From positions 62,001-126,000 of the forward strand of contig JAAURB010000001.1 in the NCBI GenBank assembly GCA_012033335.1: a stretch of DNA of 64,000 bases, written 5' to 3'. Below the pieces are notes generated by a model that saw only the letters and a list, made by a program, of their open reading frames with translations, was not told the origin of the DNA and ran no database searches. Positions 55,258 through 64,000 of the stretch are shown here, in pieces. How positions within the stretch are numbered: the first letter of the stretch is position 1; each line of letters starts with the position of its first letter. The position numbers and the translations under genes were made by a program. This stretch comes from Oscillatoriales cyanobacterium RM2_1_1 (GTDB lineage Bacteria > Cyanobacteriota > Cyanobacteriia > Cyanobacteriales > Microcoleaceae).

Positions 55258-58200
55258 ATGGCTGTTCTGCATGGAAGTTGGCAGATTTGTTCCCCAAATC
55301 ATTACTTTTTTATCTGGTTAGAAACCTGGCGGCGGGTTTCAGAACCCATATTGCTCCCAGATATTATCTCCAATCCCAATCCAGAGTTAGGCATTGAGGC
55401 TCTGGCTTATCCCTACGCCCTCAACACTTCAGAACTCACCAATTGGTTTACAGACCATCCCCAACCCTGGTTTGAACCGGGGGCGATCGCCTCAGAAACC
55501 ATTGGCTTTCCCACCGCCATCACCCCTAAAACCAGAACCTTGAGCCCAATTTATCCTGGGGCTTCTGACCGGGAGACCCATGCCAATCATCCCAATGGTG
55601 CCGGGCAAACAGACTTGACTTTATATCCCTGGAGGGTTTCCGGGATTCGTCTGGAGAGCTCAAGTGCCTTCAAATTTCTCAGTACCCTACCCCTGGGCAA
55701 TACGATGGAGTCCGAAATTGTTTTGGGAGAGGATTTACGGTTCTGGTCTCAGGTCACGCGGTGGACTCTGGACTTGTTGGCCCGGGGCAAGTTTCTCCCC
55801 ACCCTGCAACATCAGCGGGGAGAATTTATCGCTCGCTGGCAACCCCTGTTGGATGGGGCCGTCGATCAGGGGCGATTCCTGCGATTTGCCAGCAAAATGC
55901 CGACAATCCATCGGCTGTATCAATCCGGTTTGACTCCCGGTGATGGCTCAGTCCCCAAACCTGTGACCCCGAATGCTCCAGCCCTGAATTTGCCCCAATC
56001 TTCCGGGGCAATGCTCTCACAAGTTTTACAGGGGTTGATGGATGCCCAGGTGCGACAAGCCATTGTCCAGGTCGAACACATTGCCCATCCGAACCGTTTT
56101 CCGGAGAGTGTAGCTGCCTGGTTGAGGGGCTTGGGTGAGAATCCTCCCAGGGTACAGGTGGAGAACCTGGAAGAATTGACCACCCTGGAAACCACTCTAA
56201 AAACCTGGTCAGCTTCCTTACCATCGGATATCGATGAATACAATGCGTTCCGGGTTGGCTTTCAGTTATTGCCCCCGAGCCCCAATCGCCCGGGTTGGGA
56301 ATTGCAGTATGGTTTGCAGGCCATTGATGATCCTGAATTCGTCATTGATGCCCTGACCATTTGGCAACATCCCGTTGAGGTCTTGACCCTTCAGGGGCGC
56401 ACGATTCGGTTTCCTCAAGAAACCTTACTGCGGGGGTTAGGGGTGGCTTCCCGTCTCTATCCAGTATTGGATGAAAGTTTACAGATGGCCCAACCCCAAT
56501 CCTGCCCCTTGACCCCGATGCAAGCCTATGAATTCCTTAAAACTACAGCTTGGCGGTTTGCCGATAGCGGCCTAGGGGTGATTTTGCCCCCGAGTCTGGC
56601 GAATCGGGAAGGCTGGGCCAATCGCTTGGGGTTGAGCCTCAAGTCTGAAGCCCTGGATCTTGACCCTCAAAAGCGTTTGGGATTGGGGAGTTTGTTGAAT
56701 TTTCAGTGGAAGATTTCTATCGGGGGCCAAACCCTGACCAAAGCTGAATTTGATCAGCTAGTGGCTCAAAAGAGTCCCCTGGTAGAGGTCAATGGGGAAT
56801 GGGTGGAATTACGACCGACGGAGGTGCGGGCTGTAGAATCCTTCTTTGCCAGCCGCAAAAATAAGATGGAGCTCACCCTGGAAGATGCCCTAAGGCTAGC
56901 CACGGGGGACACCCAGACCATTGAGAAATTGCCGGTGGTGCGGTTTGAGTCCGAGGGCAGATTGGAGGAAATTTTACAGACCCTAACGGCCAATCGCCCC
57001 CTGGAAGAGCTGGAAACCCCTAAACAGTTCCAGGGAGAATTGCGACCTTACCAGGCTAAAGGGGTAAGCTGGCTGGCTTTTCTAGAAAAATGGGGTCTAG
57101 GAGCTTGCTTAGCCGATGACATGGGCTTGGGAAAAACCATTGAATTGATTGCTTTTCTATTGCATCTCCAGGAGCAAAACGCTTTAAATCAGCCGGTCTT
57201 ACTGGTCTGCCCGACTTCTGTCCTGGGCAATTGGGAACGGGAAGTCAAACGGTTTGCTCCAACGTTGAAAATTCTGGTACATCACGGGGAAAAACGGGCC
57301 AAGGGCCAGGGATTTGCCCGGGCCGTTCAGTCCAAAAATCTGGTGATGACCAGTTATTCCCTGGCGTTTCGGGATGAAAAATCCCTGAAAATCGTAGCTT
57401 GGCAGGGGATTGTTCTGGATGAAGCTCAGAATATCAAGAACCCAGAAGCCAAACAATCCAAGGTGATTCGAACCTTAGAGGCAGGATTTAAAATTGCCCT
57501 GACTGGAACTCCAGTGGAAAATCGACTATCGGAACTCTGGTCGATTATGGACTTTCTCAATCCGGGTTATTTGGGACAACTGCAATTTTTTCAGCGCCGG
57601 TTTGCCATTCCGATTGAAAAATATGGCGATACGGATTCTCTACAAAGCCTGAGATCGCTGGTACAACCGTTTATTCTGCGGCGATTGAAAACGGACAAGG
57701 AAATCATTCAGGACTTGCCCGAAAAACAAGAAAATACCGTATTTTGTTCCCTGGCAACGGAACAGGCTGCTATTTATCAACAAACTATAGATGAGTTCTT
57801 AAATAAGATTGACAATTCTACAGGAATTCAACGGCGGGGATTAATTCTAGCTCTGCTGGTGCGACTCAAACAACTCTGTAACCACCCCAGTTTAATCCAT
57901 GCCAAATCTCAAAAAACGGCTGAAAAGCGGCAATTAAATACTCAGCAATCTGGCAAATTACAGCGCCTAGATGAAATGCTTGAAGAACTCCTGTCAGAGG
58001 GCGATCGCGCCTTGATATTTACCCAGTTTTCGGAATGGGGTAAGCTTTTACAACCCTATCTGGAACAGCGATTAAATTGCAAAACTCTATTTCTCTATGG
58101 CGGTACCCGCAGAGACCAACGGGAAGAAATCGTGGATCAATTTCAGCACGATCCCCAGGGGCCCCCTATTTTGATTCTTTCCCTAAAAGCCGGAGGTGTC

Positions 58201-58500
58201 GGCTTGAATTTAACTCGAGCAAACCATGTATTTCACTTTGATCGCTGGTGGAATCCAGCAGTAGAAAATCAGGCTACAGATCGGGCCTTTCGGATTGGCC
58301 AAACTCGCAATGTTCAGGTGCATAAGTTTGTTTGTAGTGGAACTTTGGAAGAAAAAATTCATGACTTAATTGAGAGTAAAAGAGCCCTGGCAGATCAGAT
58401 TGTGGGCACGGGAGAAGACTGGCTAACGGAGCTGGATACGGATCAACTGCGAGATTTACTCCTGCTGGATCGCAACAGTGTGATTGAGGAAGATGAATAA
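55258..58500 (+). CDS. SNF2 family DNA-dependent ATPase/helicase
   Basis: 1080 residues. The N-terminal 550 residues are the SNF2-associated region typical of bacterial members. The motor domain begins near 570: Walker A DDMGLGKTIE (about 619), motif II DEAQNIKNP (about 720), motif III LTGTPVENRLSELWSIMDFL, and the second lobe with LIFTQFSEWGKLL (about 918), SLKAGGVGLNLTRANHVFHFDRWWNPAVENQATDRAFRIGQ. All motifs are intact. Role is remodelling of DNA-protein or RNA polymerase complexes. The SWIM zinc-finger gene starts 105 bases later on the same strand. Confidence 0.95.
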   Translation: MAVLHGSWQICSPNHYFFIWLETWRRVSEPILLPDIISNPNPELGIEALAYPYALNTSELTNWFTDHPQPWFEPGAIASETIGFPTAITPKTRTLSPIYPGASDRETHANHPNGAGQTDLTLYPWRVSGIRLESSSAFKFLSTLPLGNTMESEIVLGEDLRFWSQVTRWTLDLLARGKFLPTLQHQRGEFIARWQPLLDGAVDQGRFLRFASKMPTIHRLYQSGLTPGDGSVPKPVTPNAPALNLPQSSGAMLSQVLQGLMDAQVRQAIVQVEHIAHPNRFPESVAAWLRGLGENPPRVQVENLEELTTLETTLKTWSASLPSDIDEYNAFRVGFQLLPPSPNRPGWELQYGLQAIDDPEFVIDALTIWQHPVEVLTLQGRTIRFPQETLLRGLGVASRLYPVLDESLQMAQPQSCPLTPMQAYEFLKTTAWRFADSGLGVILPPSLANREGWANRLGLSLKSEALDLDPQKRLGLGSLLNFQWKISIGGQTLTKAEFDQLVAQKSPLVEVNGEWVELRPTEVRAVESFFASRKNKMELTLEDALRLATGDTQTIEKLPVVRFESEGRLEEILQTLTANRPLEELETPKQFQGELRPYQAKGVSWLAFLEKWGLGACLADDMGLGKTIELIAFLLHLQEQNALNQPVLLVCPTSVLGNWEREVKRFAPTLKILVHHGEKRAKGQGFARAVQSKNLVMTSYSLAFRDEKSLKIVAWQGIVLDEAQNIKNPEAKQSKVIRTLEAGFKIALTGTPVENRLSELWSIMDFLNPGYLGQLQFFQRRFAIPIEKYGDTDSLQSLRSLVQPFILRRLKTDKEIIQDLPEKQENTVFCSLATEQAAIYQQTIDEFLNKIDNSTGIQRRGLILALLVRLKQLCNHPSLIHAKSQKTAEKRQLNTQQSGKLQRLDEMLEELLSEGDRALIFTQFSEWGKLLQPYLEQRLNCKTLFLYGGTRRDQREEIVDQFQHDPQGPPILILSLKAGGVGLNLTRANHVFHFDRWWNPAVENQATDRAFRIGQTRNVQVHKFVCSGTLEEKIHDLIESKRALADQIVGTGEDWLTELDTDQLRDLLLLDRNSVIEEDE

Positions 58501-58605
58501 GAGTTAAAGATTGAACGTTAGAGATTGGAAATTGAAGCATAAAAGTTGGAAGTTAACGGTTAAAGAATAAAAATTAAAAATTAAAAATTAAAACGAGATC
58601 AAAAA

Positions 58606-59442
58606 ATGGCTGAAAATAATCTTAAAACCGATCGAGAATGGTGGTCGCAACAATGGCTAGATCTGCTCAGTAAATATCGCTTCAAAAAGCGCCTAGAGCG
58701 GGCCAGAGACTATGCCCGCCAGGGAAATGTTTTAAAAATTGAGTTTAAGGATCAAAAAGTTTATGCCCAGGTTCAGGGAACCCAGGCAGAACCTTACCAG
58801 GTTTCATTATGGCTAGATACTTTTAGCCAGGAAGAGTGGGGCTATATCGTTGAAACCCTGTCTCGAACTGCCTTTTTTTCTGCTAAGTTACTGGCTGGAG
58901 AAATGCCCCAAAATATCGAAGAAGTCTTTTCCAGCAACGGCTTAAGGTTGTTTCCCTTTGCCCTTGATGAAGTTCATGCCCGCTGTAGCTGTCCTGACAA
59001 AGCTAATCCCTGCAAACACATCGGAGCCGTTTACTATATGCTGGGCGATCGCTTCAGTGCCGATCCCTTTGTTTTATTCCAGCTACGGGGACAAACCCAG
59101 GGGGAAATCAATGGGGCCTTGCGCCAATTGCGTTGTCTCTCCAACCCTGACCAAGCTGAGTCTCAGGCTAATCCAGAAAACATTTCAACTATGGTCAATC
59201 AACCCCCTGATCTGGAGCAATACTGGCACTATCAGGAACAGTTGGAATCCGCTTTAGTGGTGATTGCTCCTCCCCCCAGTTCAGAAACCGTGCTGGATCA
59301 ATTGGGGACAATTCCTCTATATTCTGTCCATTCAACCGCTACAACTGATCAGCTTGAATCTGCCAGCCAATTTGTCATGCAAAATCTGGATAAAGTTTAC
59401 AAAACCGTCAGTCAACAGGCTGTGCTGGATGCAATGGTTTGA
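58606..59442 (+). CDS. SWIM zinc-finger protein
   Basis: 278 residues. The SWIM motif is C-x-C-x6-C-x-H at about 127-138 (CSCPDKANPCKH), followed by IGAVYYMLGDRF. The N-terminus is basic (KYRFKKRLERARDYARQGNV), suggesting DNA or RNA contact. The C-terminal 80 residues are acidic and helical. SWIM proteins are often encoded beside SNF2 helicases and may target or regulate them. The 105-base gap from the helicase gene is AT-rich with a repeated AAAATTAA stretch. A strong hairpin follows the stop. Confidence 0.88.
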   Translation: MAENNLKTDREWWSQQWLDLLSKYRFKKRLERARDYARQGNVLKIEFKDQKVYAQVQGTQAEPYQVSLWLDTFSQEEWGYIVETLSRTAFFSAKLLAGEMPQNIEEVFSSNGLRLFPFALDEVHARCSCPDKANPCKHIGAVYYMLGDRFSADPFVLFQLRGQTQGEINGALRQLRCLSNPDQAESQANPENISTMVNQPPDLEQYWHYQEQLESALVVIAPPPSSETVLDQLGTIPLYSVHSTATTDQLESASQFVMQNLDKVYKTVSQQAVLDAMV

Positions 59443-59452
59443 GCCCACCAAA

Positions 59453-59479
59453 AAAAGGCATAGTAACGCTATGCCTTTT
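59453..59479. terminator. Bidirectional terminator between convergent genes
   Basis: AAAAGGCATAG pairs perfectly with CTATGCCTTTT around TAACG; flanking A and T runs let it work for both the SWIM gene and the PEP-CTERM gene. Confidence 0.85.
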
Positions 59480-59520
59480 GAGTCACTAACCTTTTGAGTT
59501 GGAGATTTAAAGTGGTCAAA

Positions 59521-60348
59521 CTAGGCTTTCTTGGCCTTCTTCTTCGCAATCAAACCACCCACTACCAACAAACCAGCAACCATTCCAGGCTCAGGAACGC
59601 TCTTGTTCGTCTCAGGGTTGAAACCGCTGTTGCTCAGCAGGAAGGAGTGGTTGTCAGTTTCAAATCCACCACCATTACCATTCACCTGAGTCAGGACAAT
59701 CTTGTTGAACAGGGAATCACTGCCATCAGCCCAGAATTCCAGATAAGCATCAGCTTCGTTCCAGAAATTCTTCGCGGTGTGAGTGCCTTTAGCGCCTTGC
59801 CAAGCTGCATTCAATTCAGCTTGACCTTCAACAGGCTTGTTCAAGTCATTTCCAGCAGATTGGAAGGCGTTGACCAGGGTGTCGCCATTCCAGAACTCGA
59901 TTCTATTGTTGGCGCTGACAGAACCCCAGTTCAAACCGAAGTAATTGGCAGTTCCTTCGAGGTTAATTGTAACGCTGTTGCCGCCGAAAATGGTCAGGTA
60001 AGGGTTATCAACGTCGATGCTGGTATTGCCGTTCTGTGTCCCTTCAAAACCACCACTAACTGTTCTATCGATATTTTCAGGAGCCCATTGGTCGACGCGA
60101 ATCGAGTTCTTTTTGAAGGAATAGGACGCAAACTCATTCTCAAATCCAGTTGAGCTACCGGACAAGTTGTTGAAGTCAACAGTTGCAGTATTCTTGACCT
60201 GAGTAGCGATTCCCATATCGCCATTTGCACCGTAGGCAGTTCCTTGATTCATCCGGAACATTACACCAGCTTGAGCAGTATTAGCAACCCCGAAAGTAGA
60301 GAGAGCAGTCAGCGCAATGAATGCAATAGTTTTTTGTGTATTATCCAT
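59521..60348 (-). CDS. PEP-CTERM sorting domain exported protein
   Basis: 275 residues from the ATG at 60348; the frame upstream lacks pattern. Signal peptide MDNTQKTIAFIALTALSTFGVANTAQAG. The mature part is polar and beta-rich with segments NYFGLNWGSVSANNRIEFWNGDTLV and AYLEFWADGSDSLFNKIVLTQ. The C-terminal sorting signal is SVPEPGMVAGLLVVGGLIAKKK. It is likely a surface protein processed by an exosortase not encoded here. Unrelated in the mature part to the other PEP-CTERM protein at 39759-40454. Confidence 0.9.
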   Translation of the reverse strand: MDNTQKTIAFIALTALSTFGVANTAQAGVMFRMNQGTAYGANGDMGIATQVKNTATVDFNNLSGSSTGFENEFASYSFKKNSIRVDQWAPENIDRTVSGGFEGTQNGNTSIDVDNPYLTIFGGNSVTINLEGTANYFGLNWGSVSANNRIEFWNGDTLVNAFQSAGNDLNKPVEGQAELNAAWQGAKGTHTAKNFWNEADAYLEFWADGSDSLFNKIVLTQVNGNGGGFETDNHSFLLSNSGFNPETNKSVPEPGMVAGLLVVGGLIAKKKAKKA

Positions 60349-61139
60349 GTTTTTCCTGAACTTGTTTGAGTTTCTTCTGTGGTTCACATTTACAAGATTA
60401 ACAATACAGAAAGCTTTCTGCAAGAGATTTTTGAAGGTTTTACATACTATTTACATTGCCCGTTTTTATCCAGTAAATCTATTTAAGTATACGGAGAAAA
60501 GGAGAGCTATTGGATATCATTGTTTTTACGGATAGCGAGACTTATTAAGGACTGACATTAGTAATAATACGGACATATATTTTCCAACCCTGAAAGTCAA
60601 TCAATTTTTTAAAGATCCGAAGTTTCTTTGAAAAACAGGTTTCAGTTTTTTCTCCCCCGATCGAATGAGGTCAGATGATATCCATAGTTCTGCGGATGGT
60701 TATCCTCTGCTCAAAAAGTGCTGCTTTACAGAAGCTTTAAAATAACTATTTCAAGGGAATCAAAAAGGTAATGGACTTTTTAACTACTCACTACTGATCA
60801 GGGTTTTCAAGTAGATGCTCTGCTCAATCCCATGACTATCGCCATACTTTCCTTTGAAATATCGGGATAGACTCAGGTTGAATCCATTTAGATGAATCAG
60901 ATGAAAGATCTTGTGGGGCAGGATCCTACCTTCCGGGAAACAGCCTTTCTGGCTGTTCCACTGTTCAGTTTCGGCTGCCCAATAATCCCATCGGAGTCTT
61001 GCCTGCCAAGAAACAGCCTTTCTGGCTGTTCCACTCTGTTTTCTGTTGACTTGATGGTTCTGATCGGGCAATCTCTCAAGTTTTGGTATAAATTCCGTTA
61101 GATGATGGAAGATAAGCTGGATGGCAATGATGGATAGGA
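60349..61139. other. 791-base intergenic region with repeats
   Basis: AT-rich on the left with promoter potential for the PEP-CTERM gene; the right third holds a compound copy of the dispersed repeat. Frames in it are built from the repeat and are not called. Confidence 0.55.
60905..61035. repeat. Dispersed repeat, copy 3, compound
   Basis: A 26-base segment (GAAACAGCCTTTCTGGCTGT plus TCCACT) occurs exactly at 60937-60962 and 61010-61035, period 73. GTCTTGCCTGCCAAG between them matches the inverted form of copy 2, and GGGGCAGGATCC on the left matches copy 1. Confidence 0.75.
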
Positions 61140-61937
61140 ATGGATATTTTTTGGAACCGGGTCTTAAAGTTTGCTGAAACCACGGCGCATCAGGTTGGAT
61201 CCCAATTACTCCAGGATTTTGGCCATGTTCAAGCTGACCAGAAATGGGATGGTAGCCTGATTACCCGCTCAGATCGCTGGGCTGACCAGACCATCCAACA
61301 GGCAATTCACTCTACGTTTCCCAGTCATGGCGTGTTGAGTGAGGAGGGAGATCATGTATTTCCTCCCCGAGAATGGTGTTGGGTGATTGATCCCATCGAT
61401 GGCACTACTAATTTTGCCTTTGGTATCCCGATCTGGGGAATTTCTCTAGGATTACTTCACTGTGGCACTCCCGTCTTTGGCTATGTCTATCTACCGCCCT
61501 TGGGTCAATCCTTTTATGGGTTCTGGTATGGTTCCTCTGGCTTAACTGGCCCTACAGGGGCGTTTCGTAACCATGAACCGATTCATCCGGTGACGGATGC
61601 TTCTGAATCCCAGCGGTTTTTCAATGTCTGTGCCCGCAGCACTAGGATTATTCCTGGACTTCCCTATAAGATTCGGATGGTGGGTATGGCCGCCTATAGC
61701 TTTTTATTGGTTGCCTCTGGAGTCTCTGTGGCAGGAGTAGAAGCCAGTCCGCGAATTTGGGATATTGCGGCGGCTTGGGTGATTATTCAAGCGGCAGGGG
61801 CAATTTGGGTTCCCCTCGACTCAACCCCTAATTTTCCCTTAAAAGTCGGGCAGGACTATAGTCGCCATCCCTATCCGACCCTGGTGGTGAATCGAGCCGG
61901 GTTAGTGCCGACGATCAAATCCTTAGTCAAAATCTAA
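61140..61937 (+). CDS. Inositol monophosphatase family protein
   Basis: 265 residues. The family dephosphorylates inositol phosphates, histidinol phosphate or related compounds with Mg2+. Metal ligands are in VLSEEGD and WVIDPIDGTTNFAFGIPIW, and in the C-terminal RIWDIAAAWVIIQAAG. All are present. Substrate cannot be settled; cyanobacterial members include inositol and histidinol phosphatases. It lies alone between repeats and a long hairpin. Confidence 0.9.
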   Translation: MDIFWNRVLKFAETTAHQVGSQLLQDFGHVQADQKWDGSLITRSDRWADQTIQQAIHSTFPSHGVLSEEGDHVFPPREWCWVIDPIDGTTNFAFGIPIWGISLGLLHCGTPVFGYVYLPPLGQSFYGFWYGSSGLTGPTGAFRNHEPIHPVTDASESQRFFNVCARSTRIIPGLPYKIRMVGMAAYSFLLVASGVSVAGVEASPRIWDIAAAWVIIQAAGAIWVPLDSTPNFPLKVGQDYSRHPYPTLVVNRAGLVPTIKSLVKI

Positions 61938-61939
61938 AA

Positions 61940-61991
61940 AATATCGCTGATCGCTATCTTCAGCTTGTAAGGATAGCATATCAGCGATATT
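61940..61991 (+). terminator. Nested hairpin after the inositol phosphatase gene
   Basis: AATATCGCTGAT pairs perfectly with ATCAGCGATATT, and inside it GCTATC pairs with GATAGC. It begins two bases after the stop and would also serve the convergent channel gene. Confidence 0.75.
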
Positions 61992-62053
61992 CTCAACTTT
62001 CAGGGGAGAGGACATTCCCGGCTCCCCTGAATTCTTTCGATCTCGGCTTGAAA

Positions 62054-63880
62054 CTACTTCTTGAGACCTGAGAAGAAGTCCCGAAGTTGTTCTCCAGCAA
62101 CGTCCCGTCCCCCTAAACCATAGGCAATAGCGATGGCCACGGCGATCGCCCCCAACAGGAGACCAAACGCCAGGTTAACGATATCGGGAGCCACTCGCAT
62201 CTGCTCTAGGGCCATAGCCCCAACAAACACGATAATGGCAATCCGAGCCGCCTGAGCCAGGAATCGGGGAGAACCGGTATTCAAGATAAACTTGAACGCC
62301 AGGTTAGCAAAATATAGACCTACCGCAAAGACAGCCAGACCCACTAAAACATGGCCAGCAATACTAATAACCTGACCGACAAGCACGGTTAGAGCGTTCA
62401 GGTTGAGGATGTCAGTTGCAGTGACTACGGCAAATAGCATGACTGCAACCCCCGCAATCAAACCCAGAATTTCTGAGGGGGTGCGAGCAGTGCTTTGCTT
62501 GCCCTGCAGAAATGTATCTACCCGATCCTGAGCCGGAAGGGGCTGGCCAAACTGATCGCGGGCTTGCTCCCGAATTGGCTCTGGAGTCGCCTGGTAGGGG
62601 GTAGACTCCAGGCCCAGCCAGTACAGGAGATTGTTAAAGCCCAGGCTGGTCAATATGCTGGTCACCAGATCCGCCACAAATCGAGCGATAAAATAGGCAA
62701 CAACCAGAATCACTGAGGCCGCAAAGATCTGGGGAATGATGTCGAAAATACTATTCAACATCGCAATCGCTGGCTCAGAGATGGCGTTGATCTTCAGGCG
62801 CTCTAAGGCTGCGATCGCAATCGGAATCAAAATCAGCACAAAAACGATTGTTCCGATAATGCCAGACAGACTTTGTCCTCCCGCCGCGCCGCCAAAGCCA
62901 AATCGACGACCGAAATTATCAATTCCTGTAGCCGCCAGCAGATTAGTGACAATCCGCCGAACAATCTGAGCAATAATCCAGCCTGCACCGGCAATCAAGA
63001 CCGCAGCAAAGATATTGGGCAGAATGGCCAGAATCCGATTCACCATATCCTGAACTGGAGCCAGCAACCCATCCAGGCCCAAAGTGCTCAGAATAGCAGG
63101 AAGGAACAGCAGAAAAATCAACCAATACAGGGTGTTTGCCAGGGTTGTACTGAGGGAACTCTGGTTAGAAGTTGTCGTTCTTCCTGGGGTCGATGCAATT
63201 CGCTGACCGGGGGTTGTTCCAGTAGACGTTCCCGTTGTGCCGGTATAGGTTCCAGTTGTTGTCCCAACATTCGTTCCAACATTGGTTCTAGCTTGACCTG
63301 AGGGGGGAGTAACCTGCTGATTTAGTTTTTCATCCAGACCAAACGAATCTAAAAGACGAAGCACTAAAGACTTGGCTACGGTGGCCAAAACCCAGGCCAA
63401 ACCCAGCAATAAGGCAGCCCCTAAAAGGTTTGGCAAGAAATCAGTGATCTCGCTGATAAAACTGGTTAGGGGAGTCACGGCTCCACCAAACTGCAGTCTG
63501 TCCAGGAAGCCAATAATGGCTAGCAGGAAAATAATCCAGAATACAGCAGTAGCAATCCAGTTTTCAATCGGGATATCTTCTCCGCTCCCGTCTCCACCAG
63601 ACATCCAGGATGCCAGACGATTGTCGAAACTGGTCTTTTTCAGCAGATTCCGCGTTAGAGACTGGGCAAACAAAGCCACCAGCCAACCAACAAATAAGAG
63701 ACCAACCGCCAGAACAATGTCCCAGATCCGGGCAGTATTGATACCCCCTAGGGCTCGGGAAGTCGTATCCTGAACTGCATTGGTCGTATCTTGAACGGCA
63801 TTCTGAGCTAGGTGAAGATGAGACAGCGTCGGCAGCTTCACCTCAATCAGTTGTGGAATTTCGTACCAGGTTCCATTCAT
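62054..63880 (-). CDS. Mechanosensitive ion channel family protein (conserved TM-helix repeats)
   Basis: 608 residues with at least 11 hydrophobic segments arranged as repeats of the TM-helix type (GAALLLGLAWVLATVAKSLVLRLLDSFGLD; AVLIAGAGWIIAQIVRRIVTNLLAATGID; ASVILVVAYFIARFVADLVTSILTSLGFN). These repeats occur in MscS-related proteins but the C-terminal MscS beta domain is not evident. A Thr/Gly linker of about 30 residues (NVGTNVGTTTGTYTGTT, near 200-230) separates two groups of repeats, and NAVQDTT is duplicated in tandem near residue 28. Probable role in membrane tension or osmotic balance. ATG at 63880. Confidence 0.85.
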   Translation of the reverse strand: MNGTWYEIPQLIEVKLPTLSHLHLAQNAVQDTTNAVQDTTSRALGGINTARIWDIVLAVGLLFVGWLVALFAQSLTRNLLKKTSFDNRLASWMSGGDGSGEDIPIENWIATAVFWIIFLLAIIGFLDRLQFGGAVTPLTSFISEITDFLPNLLGAALLLGLAWVLATVAKSLVLRLLDSFGLDEKLNQQVTPPSGQARTNVGTNVGTTTGTYTGTTGTSTGTTPGQRIASTPGRTTTSNQSSLSTTLANTLYWLIFLLFLPAILSTLGLDGLLAPVQDMVNRILAILPNIFAAVLIAGAGWIIAQIVRRIVTNLLAATGIDNFGRRFGFGGAAGGQSLSGIIGTIVFVLILIPIAIAALERLKINAISEPAIAMLNSIFDIIPQIFAASVILVVAYFIARFVADLVTSILTSLGFNNLLYWLGLESTPYQATPEPIREQARDQFGQPLPAQDRVDTFLQGKQSTARTPSEILGLIAGVAVMLFAVVTATDILNLNALTVLVGQVISIAGHVLVGLAVFAVGLYFANLAFKFILNTGSPRFLAQAARIAIIVFVGAMALEQMRVAPDIVNLAFGLLLGAIAVAIAIAYGLGGRDVAGEQLRDFFSGLKK

Positions 63881-64000
63881 AGTTTTCTCAGATCGATTAT
63901 GAAGTCTAAAATGAACGAACAGTCAGCTCCTGACCTCTAACCTTGGATAGATATCAGGACTAGCTGAACTACTAATGAGGTTTTCAGAATATTAGGTGAT

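Noticed and set aside
60784-61101. Frames on both strands in the repeat region
   Set aside because: They are made of the dispersed repeat copy and its palindromes.

Overview
The window is a stretch of cyanobacterial chromosome. The evidence is the repeated HIP1 octamer GCGATCGC (for example at 395, 13200 and 14779), a cyanobacterial-type nitrate transporter cluster in which NrtC carries a fused NrtA-like domain, a NhaS3-type thylakoid Na+/H+ antiporter, a Ycf63/MlaE permease, a WD40-tailed serine/threonine kinase, pentapeptide repeats, a CHAT protein and two PEP-CTERM exported proteins. No rRNA, tRNA, CRISPR array, transposase or phage gene was seen. The species cannot be named from this sequence alone.

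Layout. Bases 1-8063 are the end of a surface-polysaccharide locus: the tail of a Wzt-type exporter ATPase, a methyltransferase with a C-terminal coiled coil, and a very large gene (1834-8063) that encodes sulfotransferase, 28-residue coiled-coil repeats, two GT2 domains, a GT4 domain and a methyltransferase. This gene is split by one missing T at 6011-6015. From 8 to 20 kb there are housekeeping and transport genes: HAD phosphatase, methyltransferase, DppB-like permease, DedA, hemE, nhaS3, a GPH symporter, lpxA-fabZ, and two glycosyltransferases, the first preceded by a ladder of three-codon mini-ORFs. From 20 to 33 kb there are a PstS-like binding protein behind five 13-bp repeats, a CocE-type hydrolase coupled to a lipoprotein Cu/Zn superoxide dismutase, a lipid-transport permease, a GT2 enzyme with membrane anchors, small unknown proteins, a pentapeptide protein, a permease pair (UPF0718 plus TIGR03943) and NurA.

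From 33 to 39 kb lies nrtABCD on the minus strand, with a candidate NtcA promoter, a long leader, a 16-bp hairpin between nrtA and nrtB, and an NrtD carrying an unusual C-terminal membrane segment. From 39 to 52 kb there are a PEP-CTERM protein, a HAD hydrolase flanked by copies of a dispersed repeat, NDH-2, the WD40 kinase, gnd, and a CHAT protease-like gene broken by four single-base run-length changes. From 52 to 64 kb there are pnp, an SNF2 helicase with a SWIM zinc-finger partner, a second PEP-CTERM protein, an inositol-monophosphatase family enzyme and a multi-helix mechanosensitive-channel family protein.

The best-supported functional units are the polysaccharide export and modification locus at the left edge, the nitrate uptake operon, the sodC-hydrolase pair, the SNF2-SWIM pair and the UPF0718-TIGR03943 pair. 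Every broken reading frame found in otherwise intact genes is a one-base change in run length, so assembly error is a strong alternative to real gene decay.
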